Shown one piece after another: positions 25,801 through 35,600 of a stretch of 64,000 nt of DNA. A program made the position numbers and the translations under genes. The stretch covers positions 53,614,727 through 53,678,726 of the forward strand of contig OU862917.1 in the NCBI GenBank assembly GCA_917880885.1, given 5' to 3'. How positions within the stretch are numbered: the first letter of the stretch is position 1; every line of letters starts with the position of its first letter. This DNA is from Limnephilus marmoratus. Taxonomy: Eukaryota > Arthropoda > Insecta > Trichoptera > Limnephilidae. Under the pieces are notes generated by a model. It was not told where the DNA came from, searched no databases, and saw only the letters and a program-made list of their open reading frames with translations.

Positions 25801-27292
25801 TAAAAGTAATAAAACACAACTTTGGGATTTCACAAATCGCAAAATAACGAATATAGTTTTATTTTCGGAATTCCCTGATATTATAAAATATTTTCGAAAT
25901 TCCCTGACATTTCCCTGATAATTCCAGGTTCGGTAAAATTCCCTGATAATTCCAGGTTTTCCAGGTATTCCAGGTCTGTGGCCACCCTGTTAATTCACCC
26001 ATTATCCTTATAAGAAAGTAAACATACACTTTTATTGATAAGTTTTGGATGATGATATTATACTGGGTCCAGCGCACCCGGTAGCGAGTATTTGTGTTAC
26101 AAATTGACGCGCGAGTCCCTAAGTGTTAAAAAAATGAATGGTTGTCAAGCTAAGTTAATGTCATAAAAAATATTAAATAGATTAGTTCTTTCTTAAATTA
26201 AACCAATAACACAAAAGACTGAAAAGAATTTTGAACCAGTTGAATTCAAGTGAGACAGAAAATCCAACACAGACAAATTGCTTTTGTATTAGAAATTAAC
26301 GTACGAAGAATGAATTAACCGAAACCCCCAAAAAATTATTATAAAAATATGGTATATATGATTTTATAGGCATAAATCATTTTTACCACTTTGTTTCAAC
26401 TGATTACTTCAATAAACAACTATTAACGCAGGGGGAAATGGTAAAAGATGCATATTTTAGTTTCAATTTTTTTCAATCATGTTAAAAATTTCCCGTGTTT
26501 TGATGTCATATTTTATCTTGTTAGTATGATGTGACATTTGCCAAAAGGTTACGCTTCAGTTTGCACAAATTATTTTAAAAGCTCAAACTAAGAACCTAGG
26601 TATTTTTTTCATGTTTTTTCCATCTTCCCCAATGTAAATAGTTGTTTCTTGTACTAATTAAGTTGAAATAAATGGTTATTTCAATAATTTGAGCGAATTT
26701 AAAAGTCAGCGGAAAATGGAAATTTTAAAATTTTTCATCATAAAAAAGGTTTGTAGAATGTCAATGAAGAACTAAAATGGCAGCAAAGGAATCATTTTAT
26801 GAGGGAAATTTTGAACTTTGATTGAATAAAAATGGAATTTTAATGCATCTTTTACCATTTATCCAAATATAATTAATAATTGTCTCTTGTAATAACTACG
26901 TTGAAATGTACTGTAATTCCCAAATTCTGTGCCTTATAAAAGTGCGGCAGTTGGTGGAATACTTACCAAGAATATTATAAGACACAAGAATGTAGGTAGG
27001 AGAAAGTACGAAATATTTGTTTATCTATAGAAATCAAGGCATTTAAGCCAACAATTACCAAATGCTCCGAAGCCGAAGTTGGGACACTCGACGCGTATTT
27101 TCGCAATGAAAGCAGCTTCTTCTTGTCAATACTCTGAAACAAAAATAAATGGTAAAGGTATTTTGACTAATTTAAAATGTCTGATATGATCCGACAAGAT
27201 AAATTTATTACCAGATTTTCAGAGTTTGAAGGACGCTTTCTTACACTTCTGGCGTGAAGTATCGAAGGAACAAAGTTGTTCAAATCATCCAT
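4803..27292 (-). CDS. DCLRE1A: DNA cross-link repair 1A (SNM1A)-like nuclease, 11 exons
   Basis: SNM1A-type 5'-3' exonuclease of the nuclear interstrand cross-link repair pathway. Exons (minus, 5' to 3'): 27292-27212, 27133-27059, 16994-16358, 12667-12527, 9697-9586, 9499-9356, 8548-8403, 7053-6887, 6755-6635, 5981-5866, 4886-4803. All junctions are GT-AG and phase-compatible, giving 607 codons. Seen: metallo-beta-lactamase motif THFHSDHY (His288, His290, Asp292, His293), DANHCPG (His349), CGDFRA (Asp371), YLDTT (Asp395), and beta-CASP YSEHSS (His548). KCPYYKIIK precedes the catalytic domain, as in family members. A PIP-box-like KNTLLDYF lies at about 130-137. The long low-complexity N-terminal third shows no UBZ zinc finger. 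The first two exons (52 codons, [13 protein letters not shown] start) rest only on phase, splice sites and position; a start at 17027 is the alternative. Introns are packed with transposons. The catalytic part is near certain. Confidence 0.88.
5130..5582 (-). mobile_element. LINE 3' fragment inside last intron of the repair gene
   Basis: On the minus strand this matches the 3' ends at 11490-12325 and 48870-48925: a shared stretch with CCCGGGTTCATGGG, then CTCCTTCC-rich sequence, then GATGACATAGG-like sequence and an A-rich tail. It is a 5'-truncated non-LTR retrotransposon of the family whose reverse transcriptase C-terminus survives at 48259-48867. No intact reading frame. Confidence 0.7.
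8154..8341. mobile_element. 188-bp MITE in an intron
   Basis: Near-perfect terminal inverted repeats: CAGAAACAGTAGTACGGGAA... at 8154-8179, with its complement at 8316-8341. It lies between exons ending at 7053 and 8403. The rest of the 7054-8402 intron is AT-rich without other recognisable features. Superfamily not assigned. Confidence 0.7.
10380..10575 (+). pseudogene. hAT transposase C-terminal remnant
   Basis: A decayed open stretch resembles the hAT dimerisation region: [12 protein letters not shown], then [20 protein letters not shown], matching the usual family pattern (S-x-ERxFS...R-NRL...KA-KLVFL). No upstream catalytic domain is visible. It lies in the intron between exons 9697 and 12527; the remainder of 9698-11080 shows nothing else I can name. 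Confidence 0.6.
11084..11335. mobile_element. Palindromic MITE, copy 1
   Basis: About 250 bp with long inverted ends (CCTAGCGATTCCGTATTTTT / complement) of roughly 70 bp per side. A second copy with the same ends is at 14577-14832. No coding capacity. Confidence 0.8.
11490..12325 (-). mobile_element. Two adjacent LINE 3'-end fragments
   Basis: Two head-to-tail copies (about 11490-11820 and 11880-12325) of the same 3'-end sequence found at 5130-5582. Each begins, read on plus, with a T-run and GAGCTCCACACAGGAGGCCC and contains CATGAACCCGGGCACCCCTG. Both are 5'-truncated, as expected for target-primed reverse transcription or a serial insertion into the A-tail. Confidence 0.75.
13249..14385. 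mobile_element. Foldback DNA element with long TIRs and internal satellite
   Basis: Inverted ends of about 200 bp (GG-TAAA-TTCGGTTTACGGGCG outermost) flank a satellite core. Flanking 8-bp duplication GCCTTCCC at 13241-13248 and 14386-14393; removing the element restores the LINE frame around it. TIRs starting GG with an 8-bp TSD would suit Merlin-like or hAT/P-like mobilisation, but no transposase is present, so I leave the superfamily open. Confidence 0.8.
13622..13985. repeat. 72-bp satellite containing TTAGG telomere-type motif
   Basis: Units starting GGGACGCGAGCAGGCGG occur at 13694, 13766, 13838 and 13910 (72-bp spacing), preceded by a diverged unit. Each ends in three or more TTAGG repeats, the canonical insect telomere motif. 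The units are essentially identical, indicating recent homogenisation. Not a CRISPR array: there are no variable spacers. Confidence 0.9.
14577..14832. mobile_element. Palindromic MITE, copy 2
   Basis: Same family as 11084-11335, with the TAGCGATTCCGTATTTTTTG inverted ends and a similar inner region in the opposite orientation. It directly abuts the next MITE. Confidence 0.8.
14838..15225. mobile_element. MITE with about 45-bp imperfect TIRs
   Basis: Left GCATATTAGATATATCGATC... and right complement ending ...GATTGATATGCCAAATAT; the shared core ATCCAGTTGATCAGTCAGAC appears inverted near 15190. The interior is AT-rich and noncoding. Confidence 0.65.
15330..15500. repeat. 57-bp tandem repeat, three copies, open on both strands
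   Basis: Copies start at 15331, 15388 and 15445. Because 57 is a multiple of three, both strands stay open through the array (plus reads a 19-residue repeat with [12 protein letters not shown]; minus reads [11 protein letters not shown]). No start, splice or family support suggests coding. The rest of 15501-16357 holds nothing recognisable before the large exon of the repair gene. Confidence 0.85.
17098..17522. mobile_element. GC-richer MITE with GTGGATCAC ends
   Basis: Left end GTGGATCACATGGACCGAGT and right end the complement (CTACTCGGTGCACGTGATCC). The interior contains repeated CTCGGCCGAG-type motifs, unlike the AT-rich flanks. Target duplication not resolved. Confidence 0.7.
17554..18200 (+). 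pseudogene. Internally deleted piggyBac transposase remnant
   Basis: Joins the two ends of a piggyBac transposase without the DDE core. An acidic N-terminus (ATG at 17840; [19 protein letters not shown]) is followed within 130 bp by the C-terminal cysteine-rich zinc finger ([20 protein letters not shown], then stop). An in-frame stop sits right after the start. A TTAA lies at 17554. Such deletion derivatives depend on transposase supplied elsewhere. The right boundary is uncertain. Confidence 0.65.
19616..19842 (+). mobile_element. Dead-on-arrival LINE 3' end in copy A
   Basis: A 227-bp insertion absent from copy B, flanked by a 12-bp duplication GAAGTTTTGAAA (19604-19615, 19843-19854). It encodes only the last residues of a non-LTR ORF ([34 protein letters not shown]) and ends in a (GAA)n tail. 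This is the typical product of a 5'-truncated LINE insertion. Confidence 0.85.
20498..21013 (-). mobile_element. tRNA-headed SINE-like insertion ending in a palindrome
   Basis: Inserted in copy A with a 13-bp duplication TGTATATATAAGG (20485-20497, 21014-21026); copy B lacks it. On minus, 20650-20573 reads as a tRNA-like head: GCCGCCATAGCTCAGTGGTC, anticodon-loop-like CCGGCAA, and GGGTTCAAGTCCC as box B/T-arm. The acceptor-like ends nearly pair. I regard it as a SINE head, not a host tRNA gene, since it is embedded in a retroposed unit. Confidence 0.65.
20847..21014. repeat. Perfect 168-bp palindrome with no spacer
   Basis: Two 84-bp arms are exact reverse complements, centred between 20930 and 20931 (GCAAT|ATTGC). 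The right arm ends exactly where the insertion ends. A third partial copy of the arm's inner end lies at the other edge of the insertion (AAGGGTAACAATTATTATAA at 20494). Confidence 0.95.
21531..21921. mobile_element. TTAA-flanked piggyBac-type MITE, copy 2
   Basis: 391 bp, the same family as 666-1053, bounded by TTAA at 21531-21534 and 21918-21921. It sits inside the LINE coding region; the frame continues on both sides (GLIIN | VKKTKCMYI) when one TTAA and the MITE are removed. That proves the exact element boundaries. Confidence 0.85.
23616..24637. mobile_element. CAGGGTGGCCACA TIR element, copy C, nested in copy B
   Basis: 5-bp duplication GACAT (23611-23615, 24638-24642). Removing it restores the sequence seen uninterrupted in copy A (GTATTAGGACATAGATAAC). 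It carries an A-rich open stretch (about 23941-24157) with [18 protein letters not shown], also found broken in copy D, possibly a remnant of the family's own gene. Confidence 0.85.
23715..23826. mobile_element. 112-bp GGGAACGTACCC hairpin MITE
   Basis: TIRs GGGAACGTACCCATACTACG / complement flank a G-rich core. The 3-bp target site is TAA on the left and TAT on the right (one mismatch), and the uninterrupted sequence occurs in copy B. A partial relative lies at about 25103-25250 inside copy D, with a run of about 30 G. Confidence 0.8.
25012..25989. mobile_element. CAGGGTGGCCACA TIR element, copy D
   Basis: 5-bp duplication TTAAT (25007-25011, 25990-25994). No reverse-transcriptase cargo; the interior matches copy C but includes a fragment of the GGGAACGTACCC MITE. 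A fourth independent example of the 5-bp target duplication. Confidence 0.85.
26390..26912. mobile_element. Probable MITE with long imperfect TIRs
   Basis: TGTTTCAACTGATTACTTCA...GGTAAAAGATGCAT near 26390-26465 reappears inverted near 26845-26912 (ATGCATCTTTTACCATTT ... GTTGAAATG). The interior is AT-rich. Upstream, 26064-26125 resembles one end of the piggyBac-type remnant at 17554. No exon seen in 25995-27058. Confidence 0.6.
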
Positions 27293-27845
27293 CGATTCAA
27301 ATATTCTCGACAACCTCCAATTTTATAACAATTGATATCTATCAATATTATACGAACGACGGTATTATTGGTTGTTTTGGTATTATAAATATTTTTTTTG
27401 GCTACATTTTGGCATCAACTTTGCGGGTTTGTTAGTAGTTTTATTAAATAAATATTCCACCCAAAATCTATCACTAGCTTTCGTAATTCACAGTAAAATA
27501 TTATCGTCATAAATAGGTAAACCAATCAATTATCGTGTTTTGAATGTTTTCTTTCACGCGTTTTCAGGTTTTGACATGACAGTTCTGAATTCAGGGGTGC
27601 CAGTAGTAGAAAACTTTACATGGACGACTGTAAGAAAAAATGTAATAACTGTAGCTAGAGCTCCGTATCATAAAGATGATAGCTGGTACGGTTAGACCAT
27701 AAATGAACTAATACCGGTTAAACCCCGTACTAGCCGGCGGCTTTTTTTGGGCTTCGCCCAATAGTAAAGTTCCCCGATTTCCCTGTACTTACACGTAGGT
27801 ATTTATTCATTTTTCTATACAAATAAAAACCATATGTGAAGACTC

Positions 27846-28200
27846 AGATACTAATATCTACAGCCCGTATGTTTGACGAATATCTACAGCTCATATGTTG
27901 AACTAATATCTACGAACTTCAGAGTGTTGATTAATATCTACAGAGCGTAGGTTGAACTAATATCTACAGAGCGTAGGTTGGACTAATCAGCTAAATTAAT
28001 GTCCAATAGTCCGATATTAGGGATTTTTACATACATACTTACATAAATTAAGTTTTTTAAACTGCATACGCAATATTACGTTATTCCAATATGCTATACA
28101 TAATTGCAAATCCAACCTCTGACAGTACTGTAGATATTCGTCAACACTTTGGTTCTCATAGATATTAATCAACAGTTTGAGCTGTAGATATTCGTCAATT
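27846..28200. repeat. Repeat family with TAATATCTACAG subterminal motifs, copy 1
   Basis: A left half with five short direct repeats (about 25 bp, each with AATATCTACAG) and a right half with the inverted motif (CTGTAGATATTCGTCAA). Copy 2 is at 30163-30580 inside the hAT element and is almost identical, including the middle (CCAATAGTCCGATATTAGGG). Terminal class unclear; Helitron-like or foldback are both possible. The flanks 27293-27845 and 28201-28536 show no gene. Confidence 0.75.
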
Positions 28201-28536
28201 CCAACCTTCCAACTCAAACTTCCAACGCACGAACTACCCCTTCACACAATCGTCCAAATGTTTGAAGTTGGCCTCTAAATGAATAATGGTAATATCCAGG
28301 CTTACAACCTTTATGCTACGGACATACTTGCTCATTTGAAGCCAAAGAGCATGCTACCCAGTAGCATGTGTGTCAGTGACGTTGCTATTATTGATTGCTA
28401 ATTCAACAGCCTCATTGGATTATCGAGTGAAAGGGGAAGCCTCTAAGCATGTGTGAATAGGCAAGCATGCTAATTTCAATCCGATCTCAGTTCATGCCTG
28501 CGCATTATGTACAATATAGCCCGCTGCACTGGGGAG

Positions 28537-30879
28537 TAGACATGGGCAGATTCATTCCCTCAGAATCGATTCAGTCTGATTCCCTCGGCTTTTTGAATTG
28601 ATTCCTTTTATTCAATCCTTTAATTCAATTAATTCCAAAAAAAAAAAAAACCTTCGTTTATATGTATGTATACATAGATATATTATCTAATGCGCAGTTT
28701 TCACTTCAGAAAACTAAAGTAGACGTGAGTGGGGAGGCTACGAAGCACCGCACAAAGAGGAGACCGAAAGGCTACGAAGAACCGCAAAAAGAGGAGACCG
28801 ATAATACTATCTCATTCTCTCGCAGACTACATCCTTTTGATGCATCTGTTTGCCTATTTTTAGTGTCGTTATTTTTCGTTTCATCGAGTTTCAAATCACA
28901 ACGGTGCTAAGGAAGTTTTCACTTCGCAAAGCACTCTTCTTAGGGTGAATTATGTTGTTCTGAAAAATTGTAGGTACTAAAAACGACTCGCGACGGGGTT
29001 AACGAAATATTTCAATGCGTGCTTTATTAAATCTTAAAATTGAACAGTTTTTGTGGTTAACTCCTAAAGTTTTAATATTTTTTTATTTATTTATTAAACT
29101 TAAAATCGTTCCACTTCACGTGATCTAAACTTCCCATACCTTCAACCTCGCAAAATATCCCAATTGTGGTTGCCATAGTTTCATTAGCTCCAGACGGGAG
29201 CAGTTGGGACTTGTGCGGTATTCACAAAAAAAACATACTATTATACACCTGGATCACTCAAATATATATTTTTAAATGCACCTACCTCAATGGTGAAGTT
29301 AAAACCAAGCGCCGAATAAAAACTAATTAAAAGTCTGGGCGACACGCGTCATATAATTTATTACAAAAATAAAATCAATTATCATTTATCAGTATCACGG
29401 TTCGATAGCGACTGATGCATAAATATAATATACTAACCCCGACCGATGTTTTGTTTACGGCTAGGTAAACAGATACCATAAAAAAACAATAATATAAATA
29501 AACATCGTTTTGTTTCTACACGCTTTGCATAATTTACGCACGTGTGAGGGAGAAAAAATGTAGCATTAACTTTCGCTTTTTAGTCTTTTTATTAACATTC
29601 AGGGTCCGAAGTGGGAAGTTTCGCCGTAAGATGACGGCTTGGCCGCGCGGGGACCAACGGCGAACCGATTTTCTGCGGGCATCAAGAAATGAATTAGGAA
29701 CTTCTGACTAATAAAGTGTCTTTTGTCTTGCTGTGACTTGAATAACTTGCATTCCGCGGACCGGCTGGATAGACTCGACACGTGTGACCCGGGGGGACCC
29801 GTGGGACTACAACGTCACAAATGAATAAGAAATAAATGTTTTGATTCCTTGAATAAGTGAAACAGAGATTGGGGTTGCGGATTGAGCGCTACAGTCCGCG
29901 CAGACTTGTAGGAACGATTCCTCATTCCTCCGTGACTATGACAATAGCGGGACTGGCGGGACGACTGTGAAACAGACGCGGCACTCGGAGCTCAGAATTA
30001 TTTGACTCGCTTGGCGGTTTTGTCACTTGGATTGGGACGGGGACTCTGGCCTACGGGGTTTTTTGTAGGTATAAGATTTACTGCGCGGGATACTACACAG
30101 TACACGTGATAGGCAATTTCGCGGCGCGCATCGCCTGTAGTAGGTGTACCTATCCGGACTCCAGATACTAATATCTACAGCCCGTATGTTTGACGAATAT
30201 CTACAGCTCATATGTTGAACTAATATCTACGAACTTCAGAGTGTTGATTAATATCTACAGAGCGTAGGTTGAACTAATATCTACAGAGCGTAGGTTGGAC
30301 TAATCAGCTAAATGTGTCCAATAGTCCGATATTAGGGATTTTTACATACATACTTACATAAATTAAGTTTTTTAAACTGCATACGCAATATTACGTTATT
30401 CCAATATGCTATACATAATTGAAAATCCAACCTCTGACAGTACTGTAGATATTCGTCAACACTTTGGTTCTCATAGATATTAATCAACAGTTTGAGCTGT
30501 AGATATTCGTCAACACTTTGATTCCCATAGATATTAGTTCGATTTTTTCAGTTTTTAGAATTCCTGTAGATATTAGTAGACGCCTCCCCTATCCGCGCAA
30601 CAAATATCCAGAATAATATTTAATTTAATTCCTACGAAACACTACAATATTTAGTAGAGTACATTATTATTTTCTTACCTCAATATAACATGAAATATTT
30701 AACAGTAAAATAAATTAATCGAAATAAAAATAAATATGGTGCTGTTAAAAAATCGTAAGATGCAAGGCCAAGGGTAAGGAATATTGATTTAATTCCTTTT
30801 GAAAATGAGAATCAGATCAAGTGTGTTACAAAATTGAATTTATTCATTTAATTCATTCATTCAATTTTGCCCACGTCTA
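28537..30879. mobile_element. hAT element, TAGACATGGGCA ends, 8-bp TSD
   Basis: Ends TAGACATGGGCA / complement TGCCCACGTCTA, flanked by the 8-bp duplication CTGGGGAG (28529-28536, 30880-30887), both diagnostic of hAT. No intact transposase; open stretches inside (28662-28910, 29599-29781) are unrecognised. It contains a SINE 3' fragment near 29160-29235 and repeat copy 2 at 30163-30580. It occupies almost half of the spacer between the divergent host genes. Confidence 0.85.
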
Positions 30880-31336
30880 CTGGGGAGACGAAACAATCTT
30901 GTTTTTTGTGATTTATTATGGGAATCACGAATATATTTGGAACACAAGGTCACTAAAATACCCACAATAGATTTCCAAATTCCCCAAAAGTTCCTTTACC
31001 TTCGAAATGAAACCACATTCTATTGAAATTAGCATTTAATTTTTATTACTTAGCCATTTTCGGATTTTTGACATCTTGGACCAAAATAAACCGTTTATTT
31101 TCTTTGGTCAGAAGATTACTAAAAAATTGCGTTGCAAGCAATAAGATTATTTTGTTAATTCTGGGCGAATGGAACTGACTCCATTTGACATTTATTTGAC
31201 ATGAGCATGCTCATTAAAGAGCATGTGTATTCAATTATCAGCTTTGAGCATGCTCATTCATGAGAAAGCTCAAACCAAGCCTGCTTATTAATGAGCAAGC
31301 TGATAAGCCGGTTTGTTAATGAGCAAGTGTGTCAGT

Positions 31337-32308
31337 TAGCGATGTGTTAGTTCAGCTGGAATGGGCTCATGTGATCCGCTCCTTTGCGGGAAGCGGTTCC
31401 TACTCCCACTCCTTTTTCAAATCGACTACTCCCAGAGAACCCGGCCCAGTCCCAGTACTCTCCGCATCCAAATAAATCCGGCGGTAATCCGGCGGTCCGA
31501 GCAACTCAACGCCGAAGCGCGAAAACCGCACTCGAATACAAGTCCCGGGTTCCTTTAAACCCAAGCGCCTTGTTCCAAGCTACGCGAATCGCGACACAAT
31601 CCATTCATTTCGCCCACTCCCGGACTCGCGCGAACGCCGCGAACTACTACATTCCTGACTCACCCCGTGGCCGCCGCGCCGGCTTGCTCCGCGATCCACG
31701 GTCCGGCGTCACTCACCATTCCACTCATGAGTCGCGGGTCTCGGTGAGTTCCCGACACTCCCCGCTACCCGCGGCCGGCCAACTATGACACTTCCCCTTG
31801 AGTCACGTCACGAGCTGGGCGCTGGGCGTTCATTCGATCGCTGTTCGTTGATCGACACACACGTGCGTGACCCCTTCGGCTAGGCACGGAGTAGTTTTTA
31901 ATTAGAGCGTCTTATCTGGTATCGTTAATCAACGGGTGACGTGCATTATAAAATAATAGTTTATAGTAAAGCATTACAGCTTATTAATTTACTTATTTAA
32001 ATTCTCAATAAAAGACCGTGCAGTGTAGATACATTGAATGTACCTACATTGCACGGGTGACGGGTCCTTGTTCTCGTACGGGTCTTGTCCGACTCCGGGG
32101 TTCTGAGTTCTCGTGTGGGTTCTACGAGTAGGTCCTGGTTCCGAGTTCTTTGAACCCGTGCGTCCCGTTTCGGTGCGCCGCAACAATACCCAGTGCCCAG
32201 TCCGCACCTAAGAACTCGGACCCGGGACCTGCTCCTAGAACTCGTGTACTTTTAAAAGGAAGCAAGTCTCGGAGGCTTCCGGAAAAATGCAGAACTTACC
32301 CACCTCTA
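31337..32308. mobile_element. GC-rich non-autonomous hAT element, 8-bp TSD
   Basis: Left TAGCGATGTGTTAGTTC and right (inverted) TAGAGGTGGGTAAGTTC match the hAT TIR consensus. The duplication GTGTCAGT lies at 31329-31336 and 32309-32316. The interior is strikingly GC-rich (CCGGCGGTAATCCGGCGG, GAACTCGGACCCGGG inverted repeats). It ends about 330 bp upstream of the PRDM9-like start codon, so it may supply or disturb the promoter region. Open frames within look like by-products of GC content. Confidence 0.85.
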
Positions 32309-32641
32309 GTGTCAGTACCATTACGGATTATCTTCCAAGCCGGGTTAAGCTCGACATTCCAAGCAACCGAGCTTAAATCAATTGATATACCGGGTTGTGT
32401 GAGCTTATGCATATTGAATTAGTCATTAGATCATAAATTTACTTTTTACGGCAATAAAAACATAAGCCCGTAAAAAGCGAATGTGAAACATTTTGCCCCG
32501 ATTTAAAAATGTAGTGTTTGCTTGATAAAATATTTTCTTCTATTGGCAAAACTTTTTTCCATTTCCGCGGGAATTAATATTGCTCCTTCGAACTTATCAA
32601 AAGTTGACTTGTGCATGTGCTGCTGCATATCTAATAATACA

Positions 32642-35600
32642 ATGTTTAAAATGGCCCCAGAAGACTTGGACGTGAAAGGATTATTCACCAAGAAGGAATG
32701 GAGCATGATGAACGAGGAAGTACGCCATGGAGTGAAGTGCATGTACGTCGCGTACAAACACGGTAAGATTATTTTCTTCTCCCCTGACCTATTTCATCAA
32801 AATACATGAATAAATAATGTTCCTCTTTGATTTTGTCCACAGGGAAGATAGAAAAACCGGATTTTCTTACTCGATACGAGTTATTTATTGCAGAATTAGA
32901 GTCTAAGGGCAAGAAGCAAGGTATATGAGTTATATGATCAGTTATAATCTATTAGATTTACAATGCTTATGTACTAAAGTATTCCTTTTTCGTGACTTTT
33001 CTAGACAAGAGTCCGGCATTCAGGCTGCAACAACAGAAGAGCCGAATGCGCAAGAGACTTAGGAATAAGAAGGTGTGTGTGTGTGTTGTGTTAATATTAT
33101 ATTCCTTTACCGTTAGTATGCGTGTATATATGTGTGTCACGTGTGTTGGTTGGATTGCAGGTTGTTGCAGACGGTGTTGCAGTGGAGCAATGCTTAAAGG
33201 GGTTCAGCCAACTGGAAATAGACGAGTAAGTATGGGAACGCAAAGCGCATCTGTCTGTTGCCTGTTGCTCTGTTTGTTGTGTTGTGCTTGATGTTTGTGT
33301 TATGCCTATAGATCCGCTCGGAAGAAGAAGTTAATGGATGAGCTGGTTCGTGGTAAGGAGGAGGAGATAGACACGGCTCCAGACAGCGAGCCTGGTGAGT
33401 ACAGCCTGCTTATTAGAGATATAACATACATTGTGTTGGATGTCTTCATGAACACACGCTTGCTTCCAGTGTACATCAAGAAGAGGCGGCTCCGAAGACT
33501 GAAGAGGGTAAACTACATGGAACTGGAGGAGCAAGAAGATGATGCATACACCTGTAAGTGTAATTAAACGTGTGTTGTACTTGTGTGATGGGTTGTGATG
33601 GAGTATGCTTGTAAATGTGTGTGTGTTTCCAGGGTGTGATGTGTGCGACAGAAGCTTCCGAACATTTTGCCCGCTGCACGGACCCCTGTTGGTGATACCA
33701 GACGACAAGACGGGAGAAATGGAGCTCGGCTGCCCCCCTCATGTAGCGCTGCGGCCCTCGGGCATCCCCGGGGCAGGGCGCGGCGCCTGGGCGGCAGAGC
33801 CTTTGCCCAGAGGCCTGCGCTTCGGGCCCTACCGCGGCCAAGTATCCAGCCGGCCCGACCCCAACAGCCAATACGTGTGGCAGGTAATACTAGTACTAAG
33901 CATTCGCTTCTACTGGTATAACCACATTATGTACCAATCTAATCACCATTACTCAATCAATCATACTATTCAGATCCGAAAACCAAACGGAGGTAGGCAG
34001 TACGTGGACGGAGAGAAGCTGAGCTGTGCAAACTGGCTGCGCTTCGTCAACTGTTCCCGGAATTCCCGCGAGCAGAATCTGCAGGCCTTCCAACACAAGG
34101 GCCAAATATTTTATAGGTGAGTGCAGCATACTATCCTATAAATACTAAATCCTATACTACTCTCATACCACACATTATTCTATTTGAATCTGTTCTATGT
34201 ATGGTTTCAGGACAGTGAATGACATATACGCCGGCACGGAGCTGCTGGTGTGGTACGGGTCAGAATATGCCAAACGACTGAATATTGACCCCAAGCAATA
34301 CCACTCACTACTCCGTACCCGTACTCCGCTCCGAGGTATGTACATATTATTATATTATACCACTCACTGTCTGACTGTCTGCACATCTATCTACCTGCGG
34401 CCGAGGGTGAGGGGATGTGGACTGTTGGCAAGTGCCAGGCTATTATATATTTACTAAACGTATCTAAATCTAAATACCTTTAAGCACAATACACTGCGGT
34501 GGGAAAACAACCTCCAATTCCTTCAAATTCTCGCGTGTAGGCCATTGCAGGCTGCCTAAATACATTTATAAATGGTTCTTTAGCATCAAATTAATTACTC
34601 TTGATTATTATTACTACAGAAATGCTCAAAAAATGGTAAACTCTCAATTTTCTTTGAAACGTTGTCTTACAATGAGCTATTTCACTTGTGAACGTTAAAA
34701 TATAACATATGTGAATGTCAAAATATAACATTATATTTTTACACCTTGTTCACTAAATACTGTTTTACTATGGAGTTCAATGTTATTATCAACTACTTTT
34801 TGGTTGCAAATTGCTATCAAACTAGATAATTTTATTTCGCACTACGAAAAACGTTTGCGATACACCTAACGATTTACATATCGTATTGTGCAAAAACTCA
34901 GAAATCCATTTTTAAGGTACATTTTTTTCACACTCTTTATGGGGGTAACCAAAATATCTATTTATTCATTTATAAATAACTAGCTGAATTCCCCTACAAA
35001 TTTCATCAATCTCAGAATAAAACTGTAGATTTGAATAAAAATGAAATCCATGCCACTCGCCTGTCCGCCAGCCACAGGTCACAGACACTCTCTTTATATA
35101 AATAAATAAAACACTTTATTTCAACCACTTGACCGATTTACTTAACATGTTTCATTACAGTGAAACTCGTCCAGCAGTGGTTTTAAGAAAGTGTTTTAAT
35201 TTAGCATTAAAATACTAATACATAATATATACTTTACCAAAGAACGGGGAAGCAACACAAAAGATGTGGTATTAAATTTACTAAAAAGAGTATTGATTGA
35301 CTGTGCCAAATCTGTTTGTGCCTTGCGATACCAGCGATAATTTATTGACTTCACAATGACAGTAGAACATTAAGGAACAGTAGATTGTATCGAAGGTCAC
35401 GAAGAGCAGTGTCGGATGTGCGATTTGGTAGTTTTGCAGTAGACCTGTTTAAAGTTTCGTTTCTGCATTTTTACAATTTTAGAGATCAAGAGATAGTATT
35501 GTATTGATATTTTGCATTTTCTTTCATTAAAAATTCCGAAAATACAGACTTTTAAATCATCAAAAGGAAATTAAAATAAGGGGCCGTTCAAGTATTACGT

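Noticed and set aside
28662..28910. 82-codon frame as a small gene
   Set aside because: It lies inside the hAT element 28537-30879, has an internal short duplication (AGGCTACGAAG...), and lacks a recognisable domain.
31361..31788. Overlapping open frames of 65-134 codons as a gene
   Set aside because: They lie wholly within a GC-rich hAT element with an exact 8-bp duplication; open frames follow from high GC, with no family resemblance.
33331..33871. Minus-strand open frames of 125-131 codons
   Set aside because: They are antisense to the SSXRD/SET exons of the PRDM9-like gene, whose spliced frame is strongly supported.
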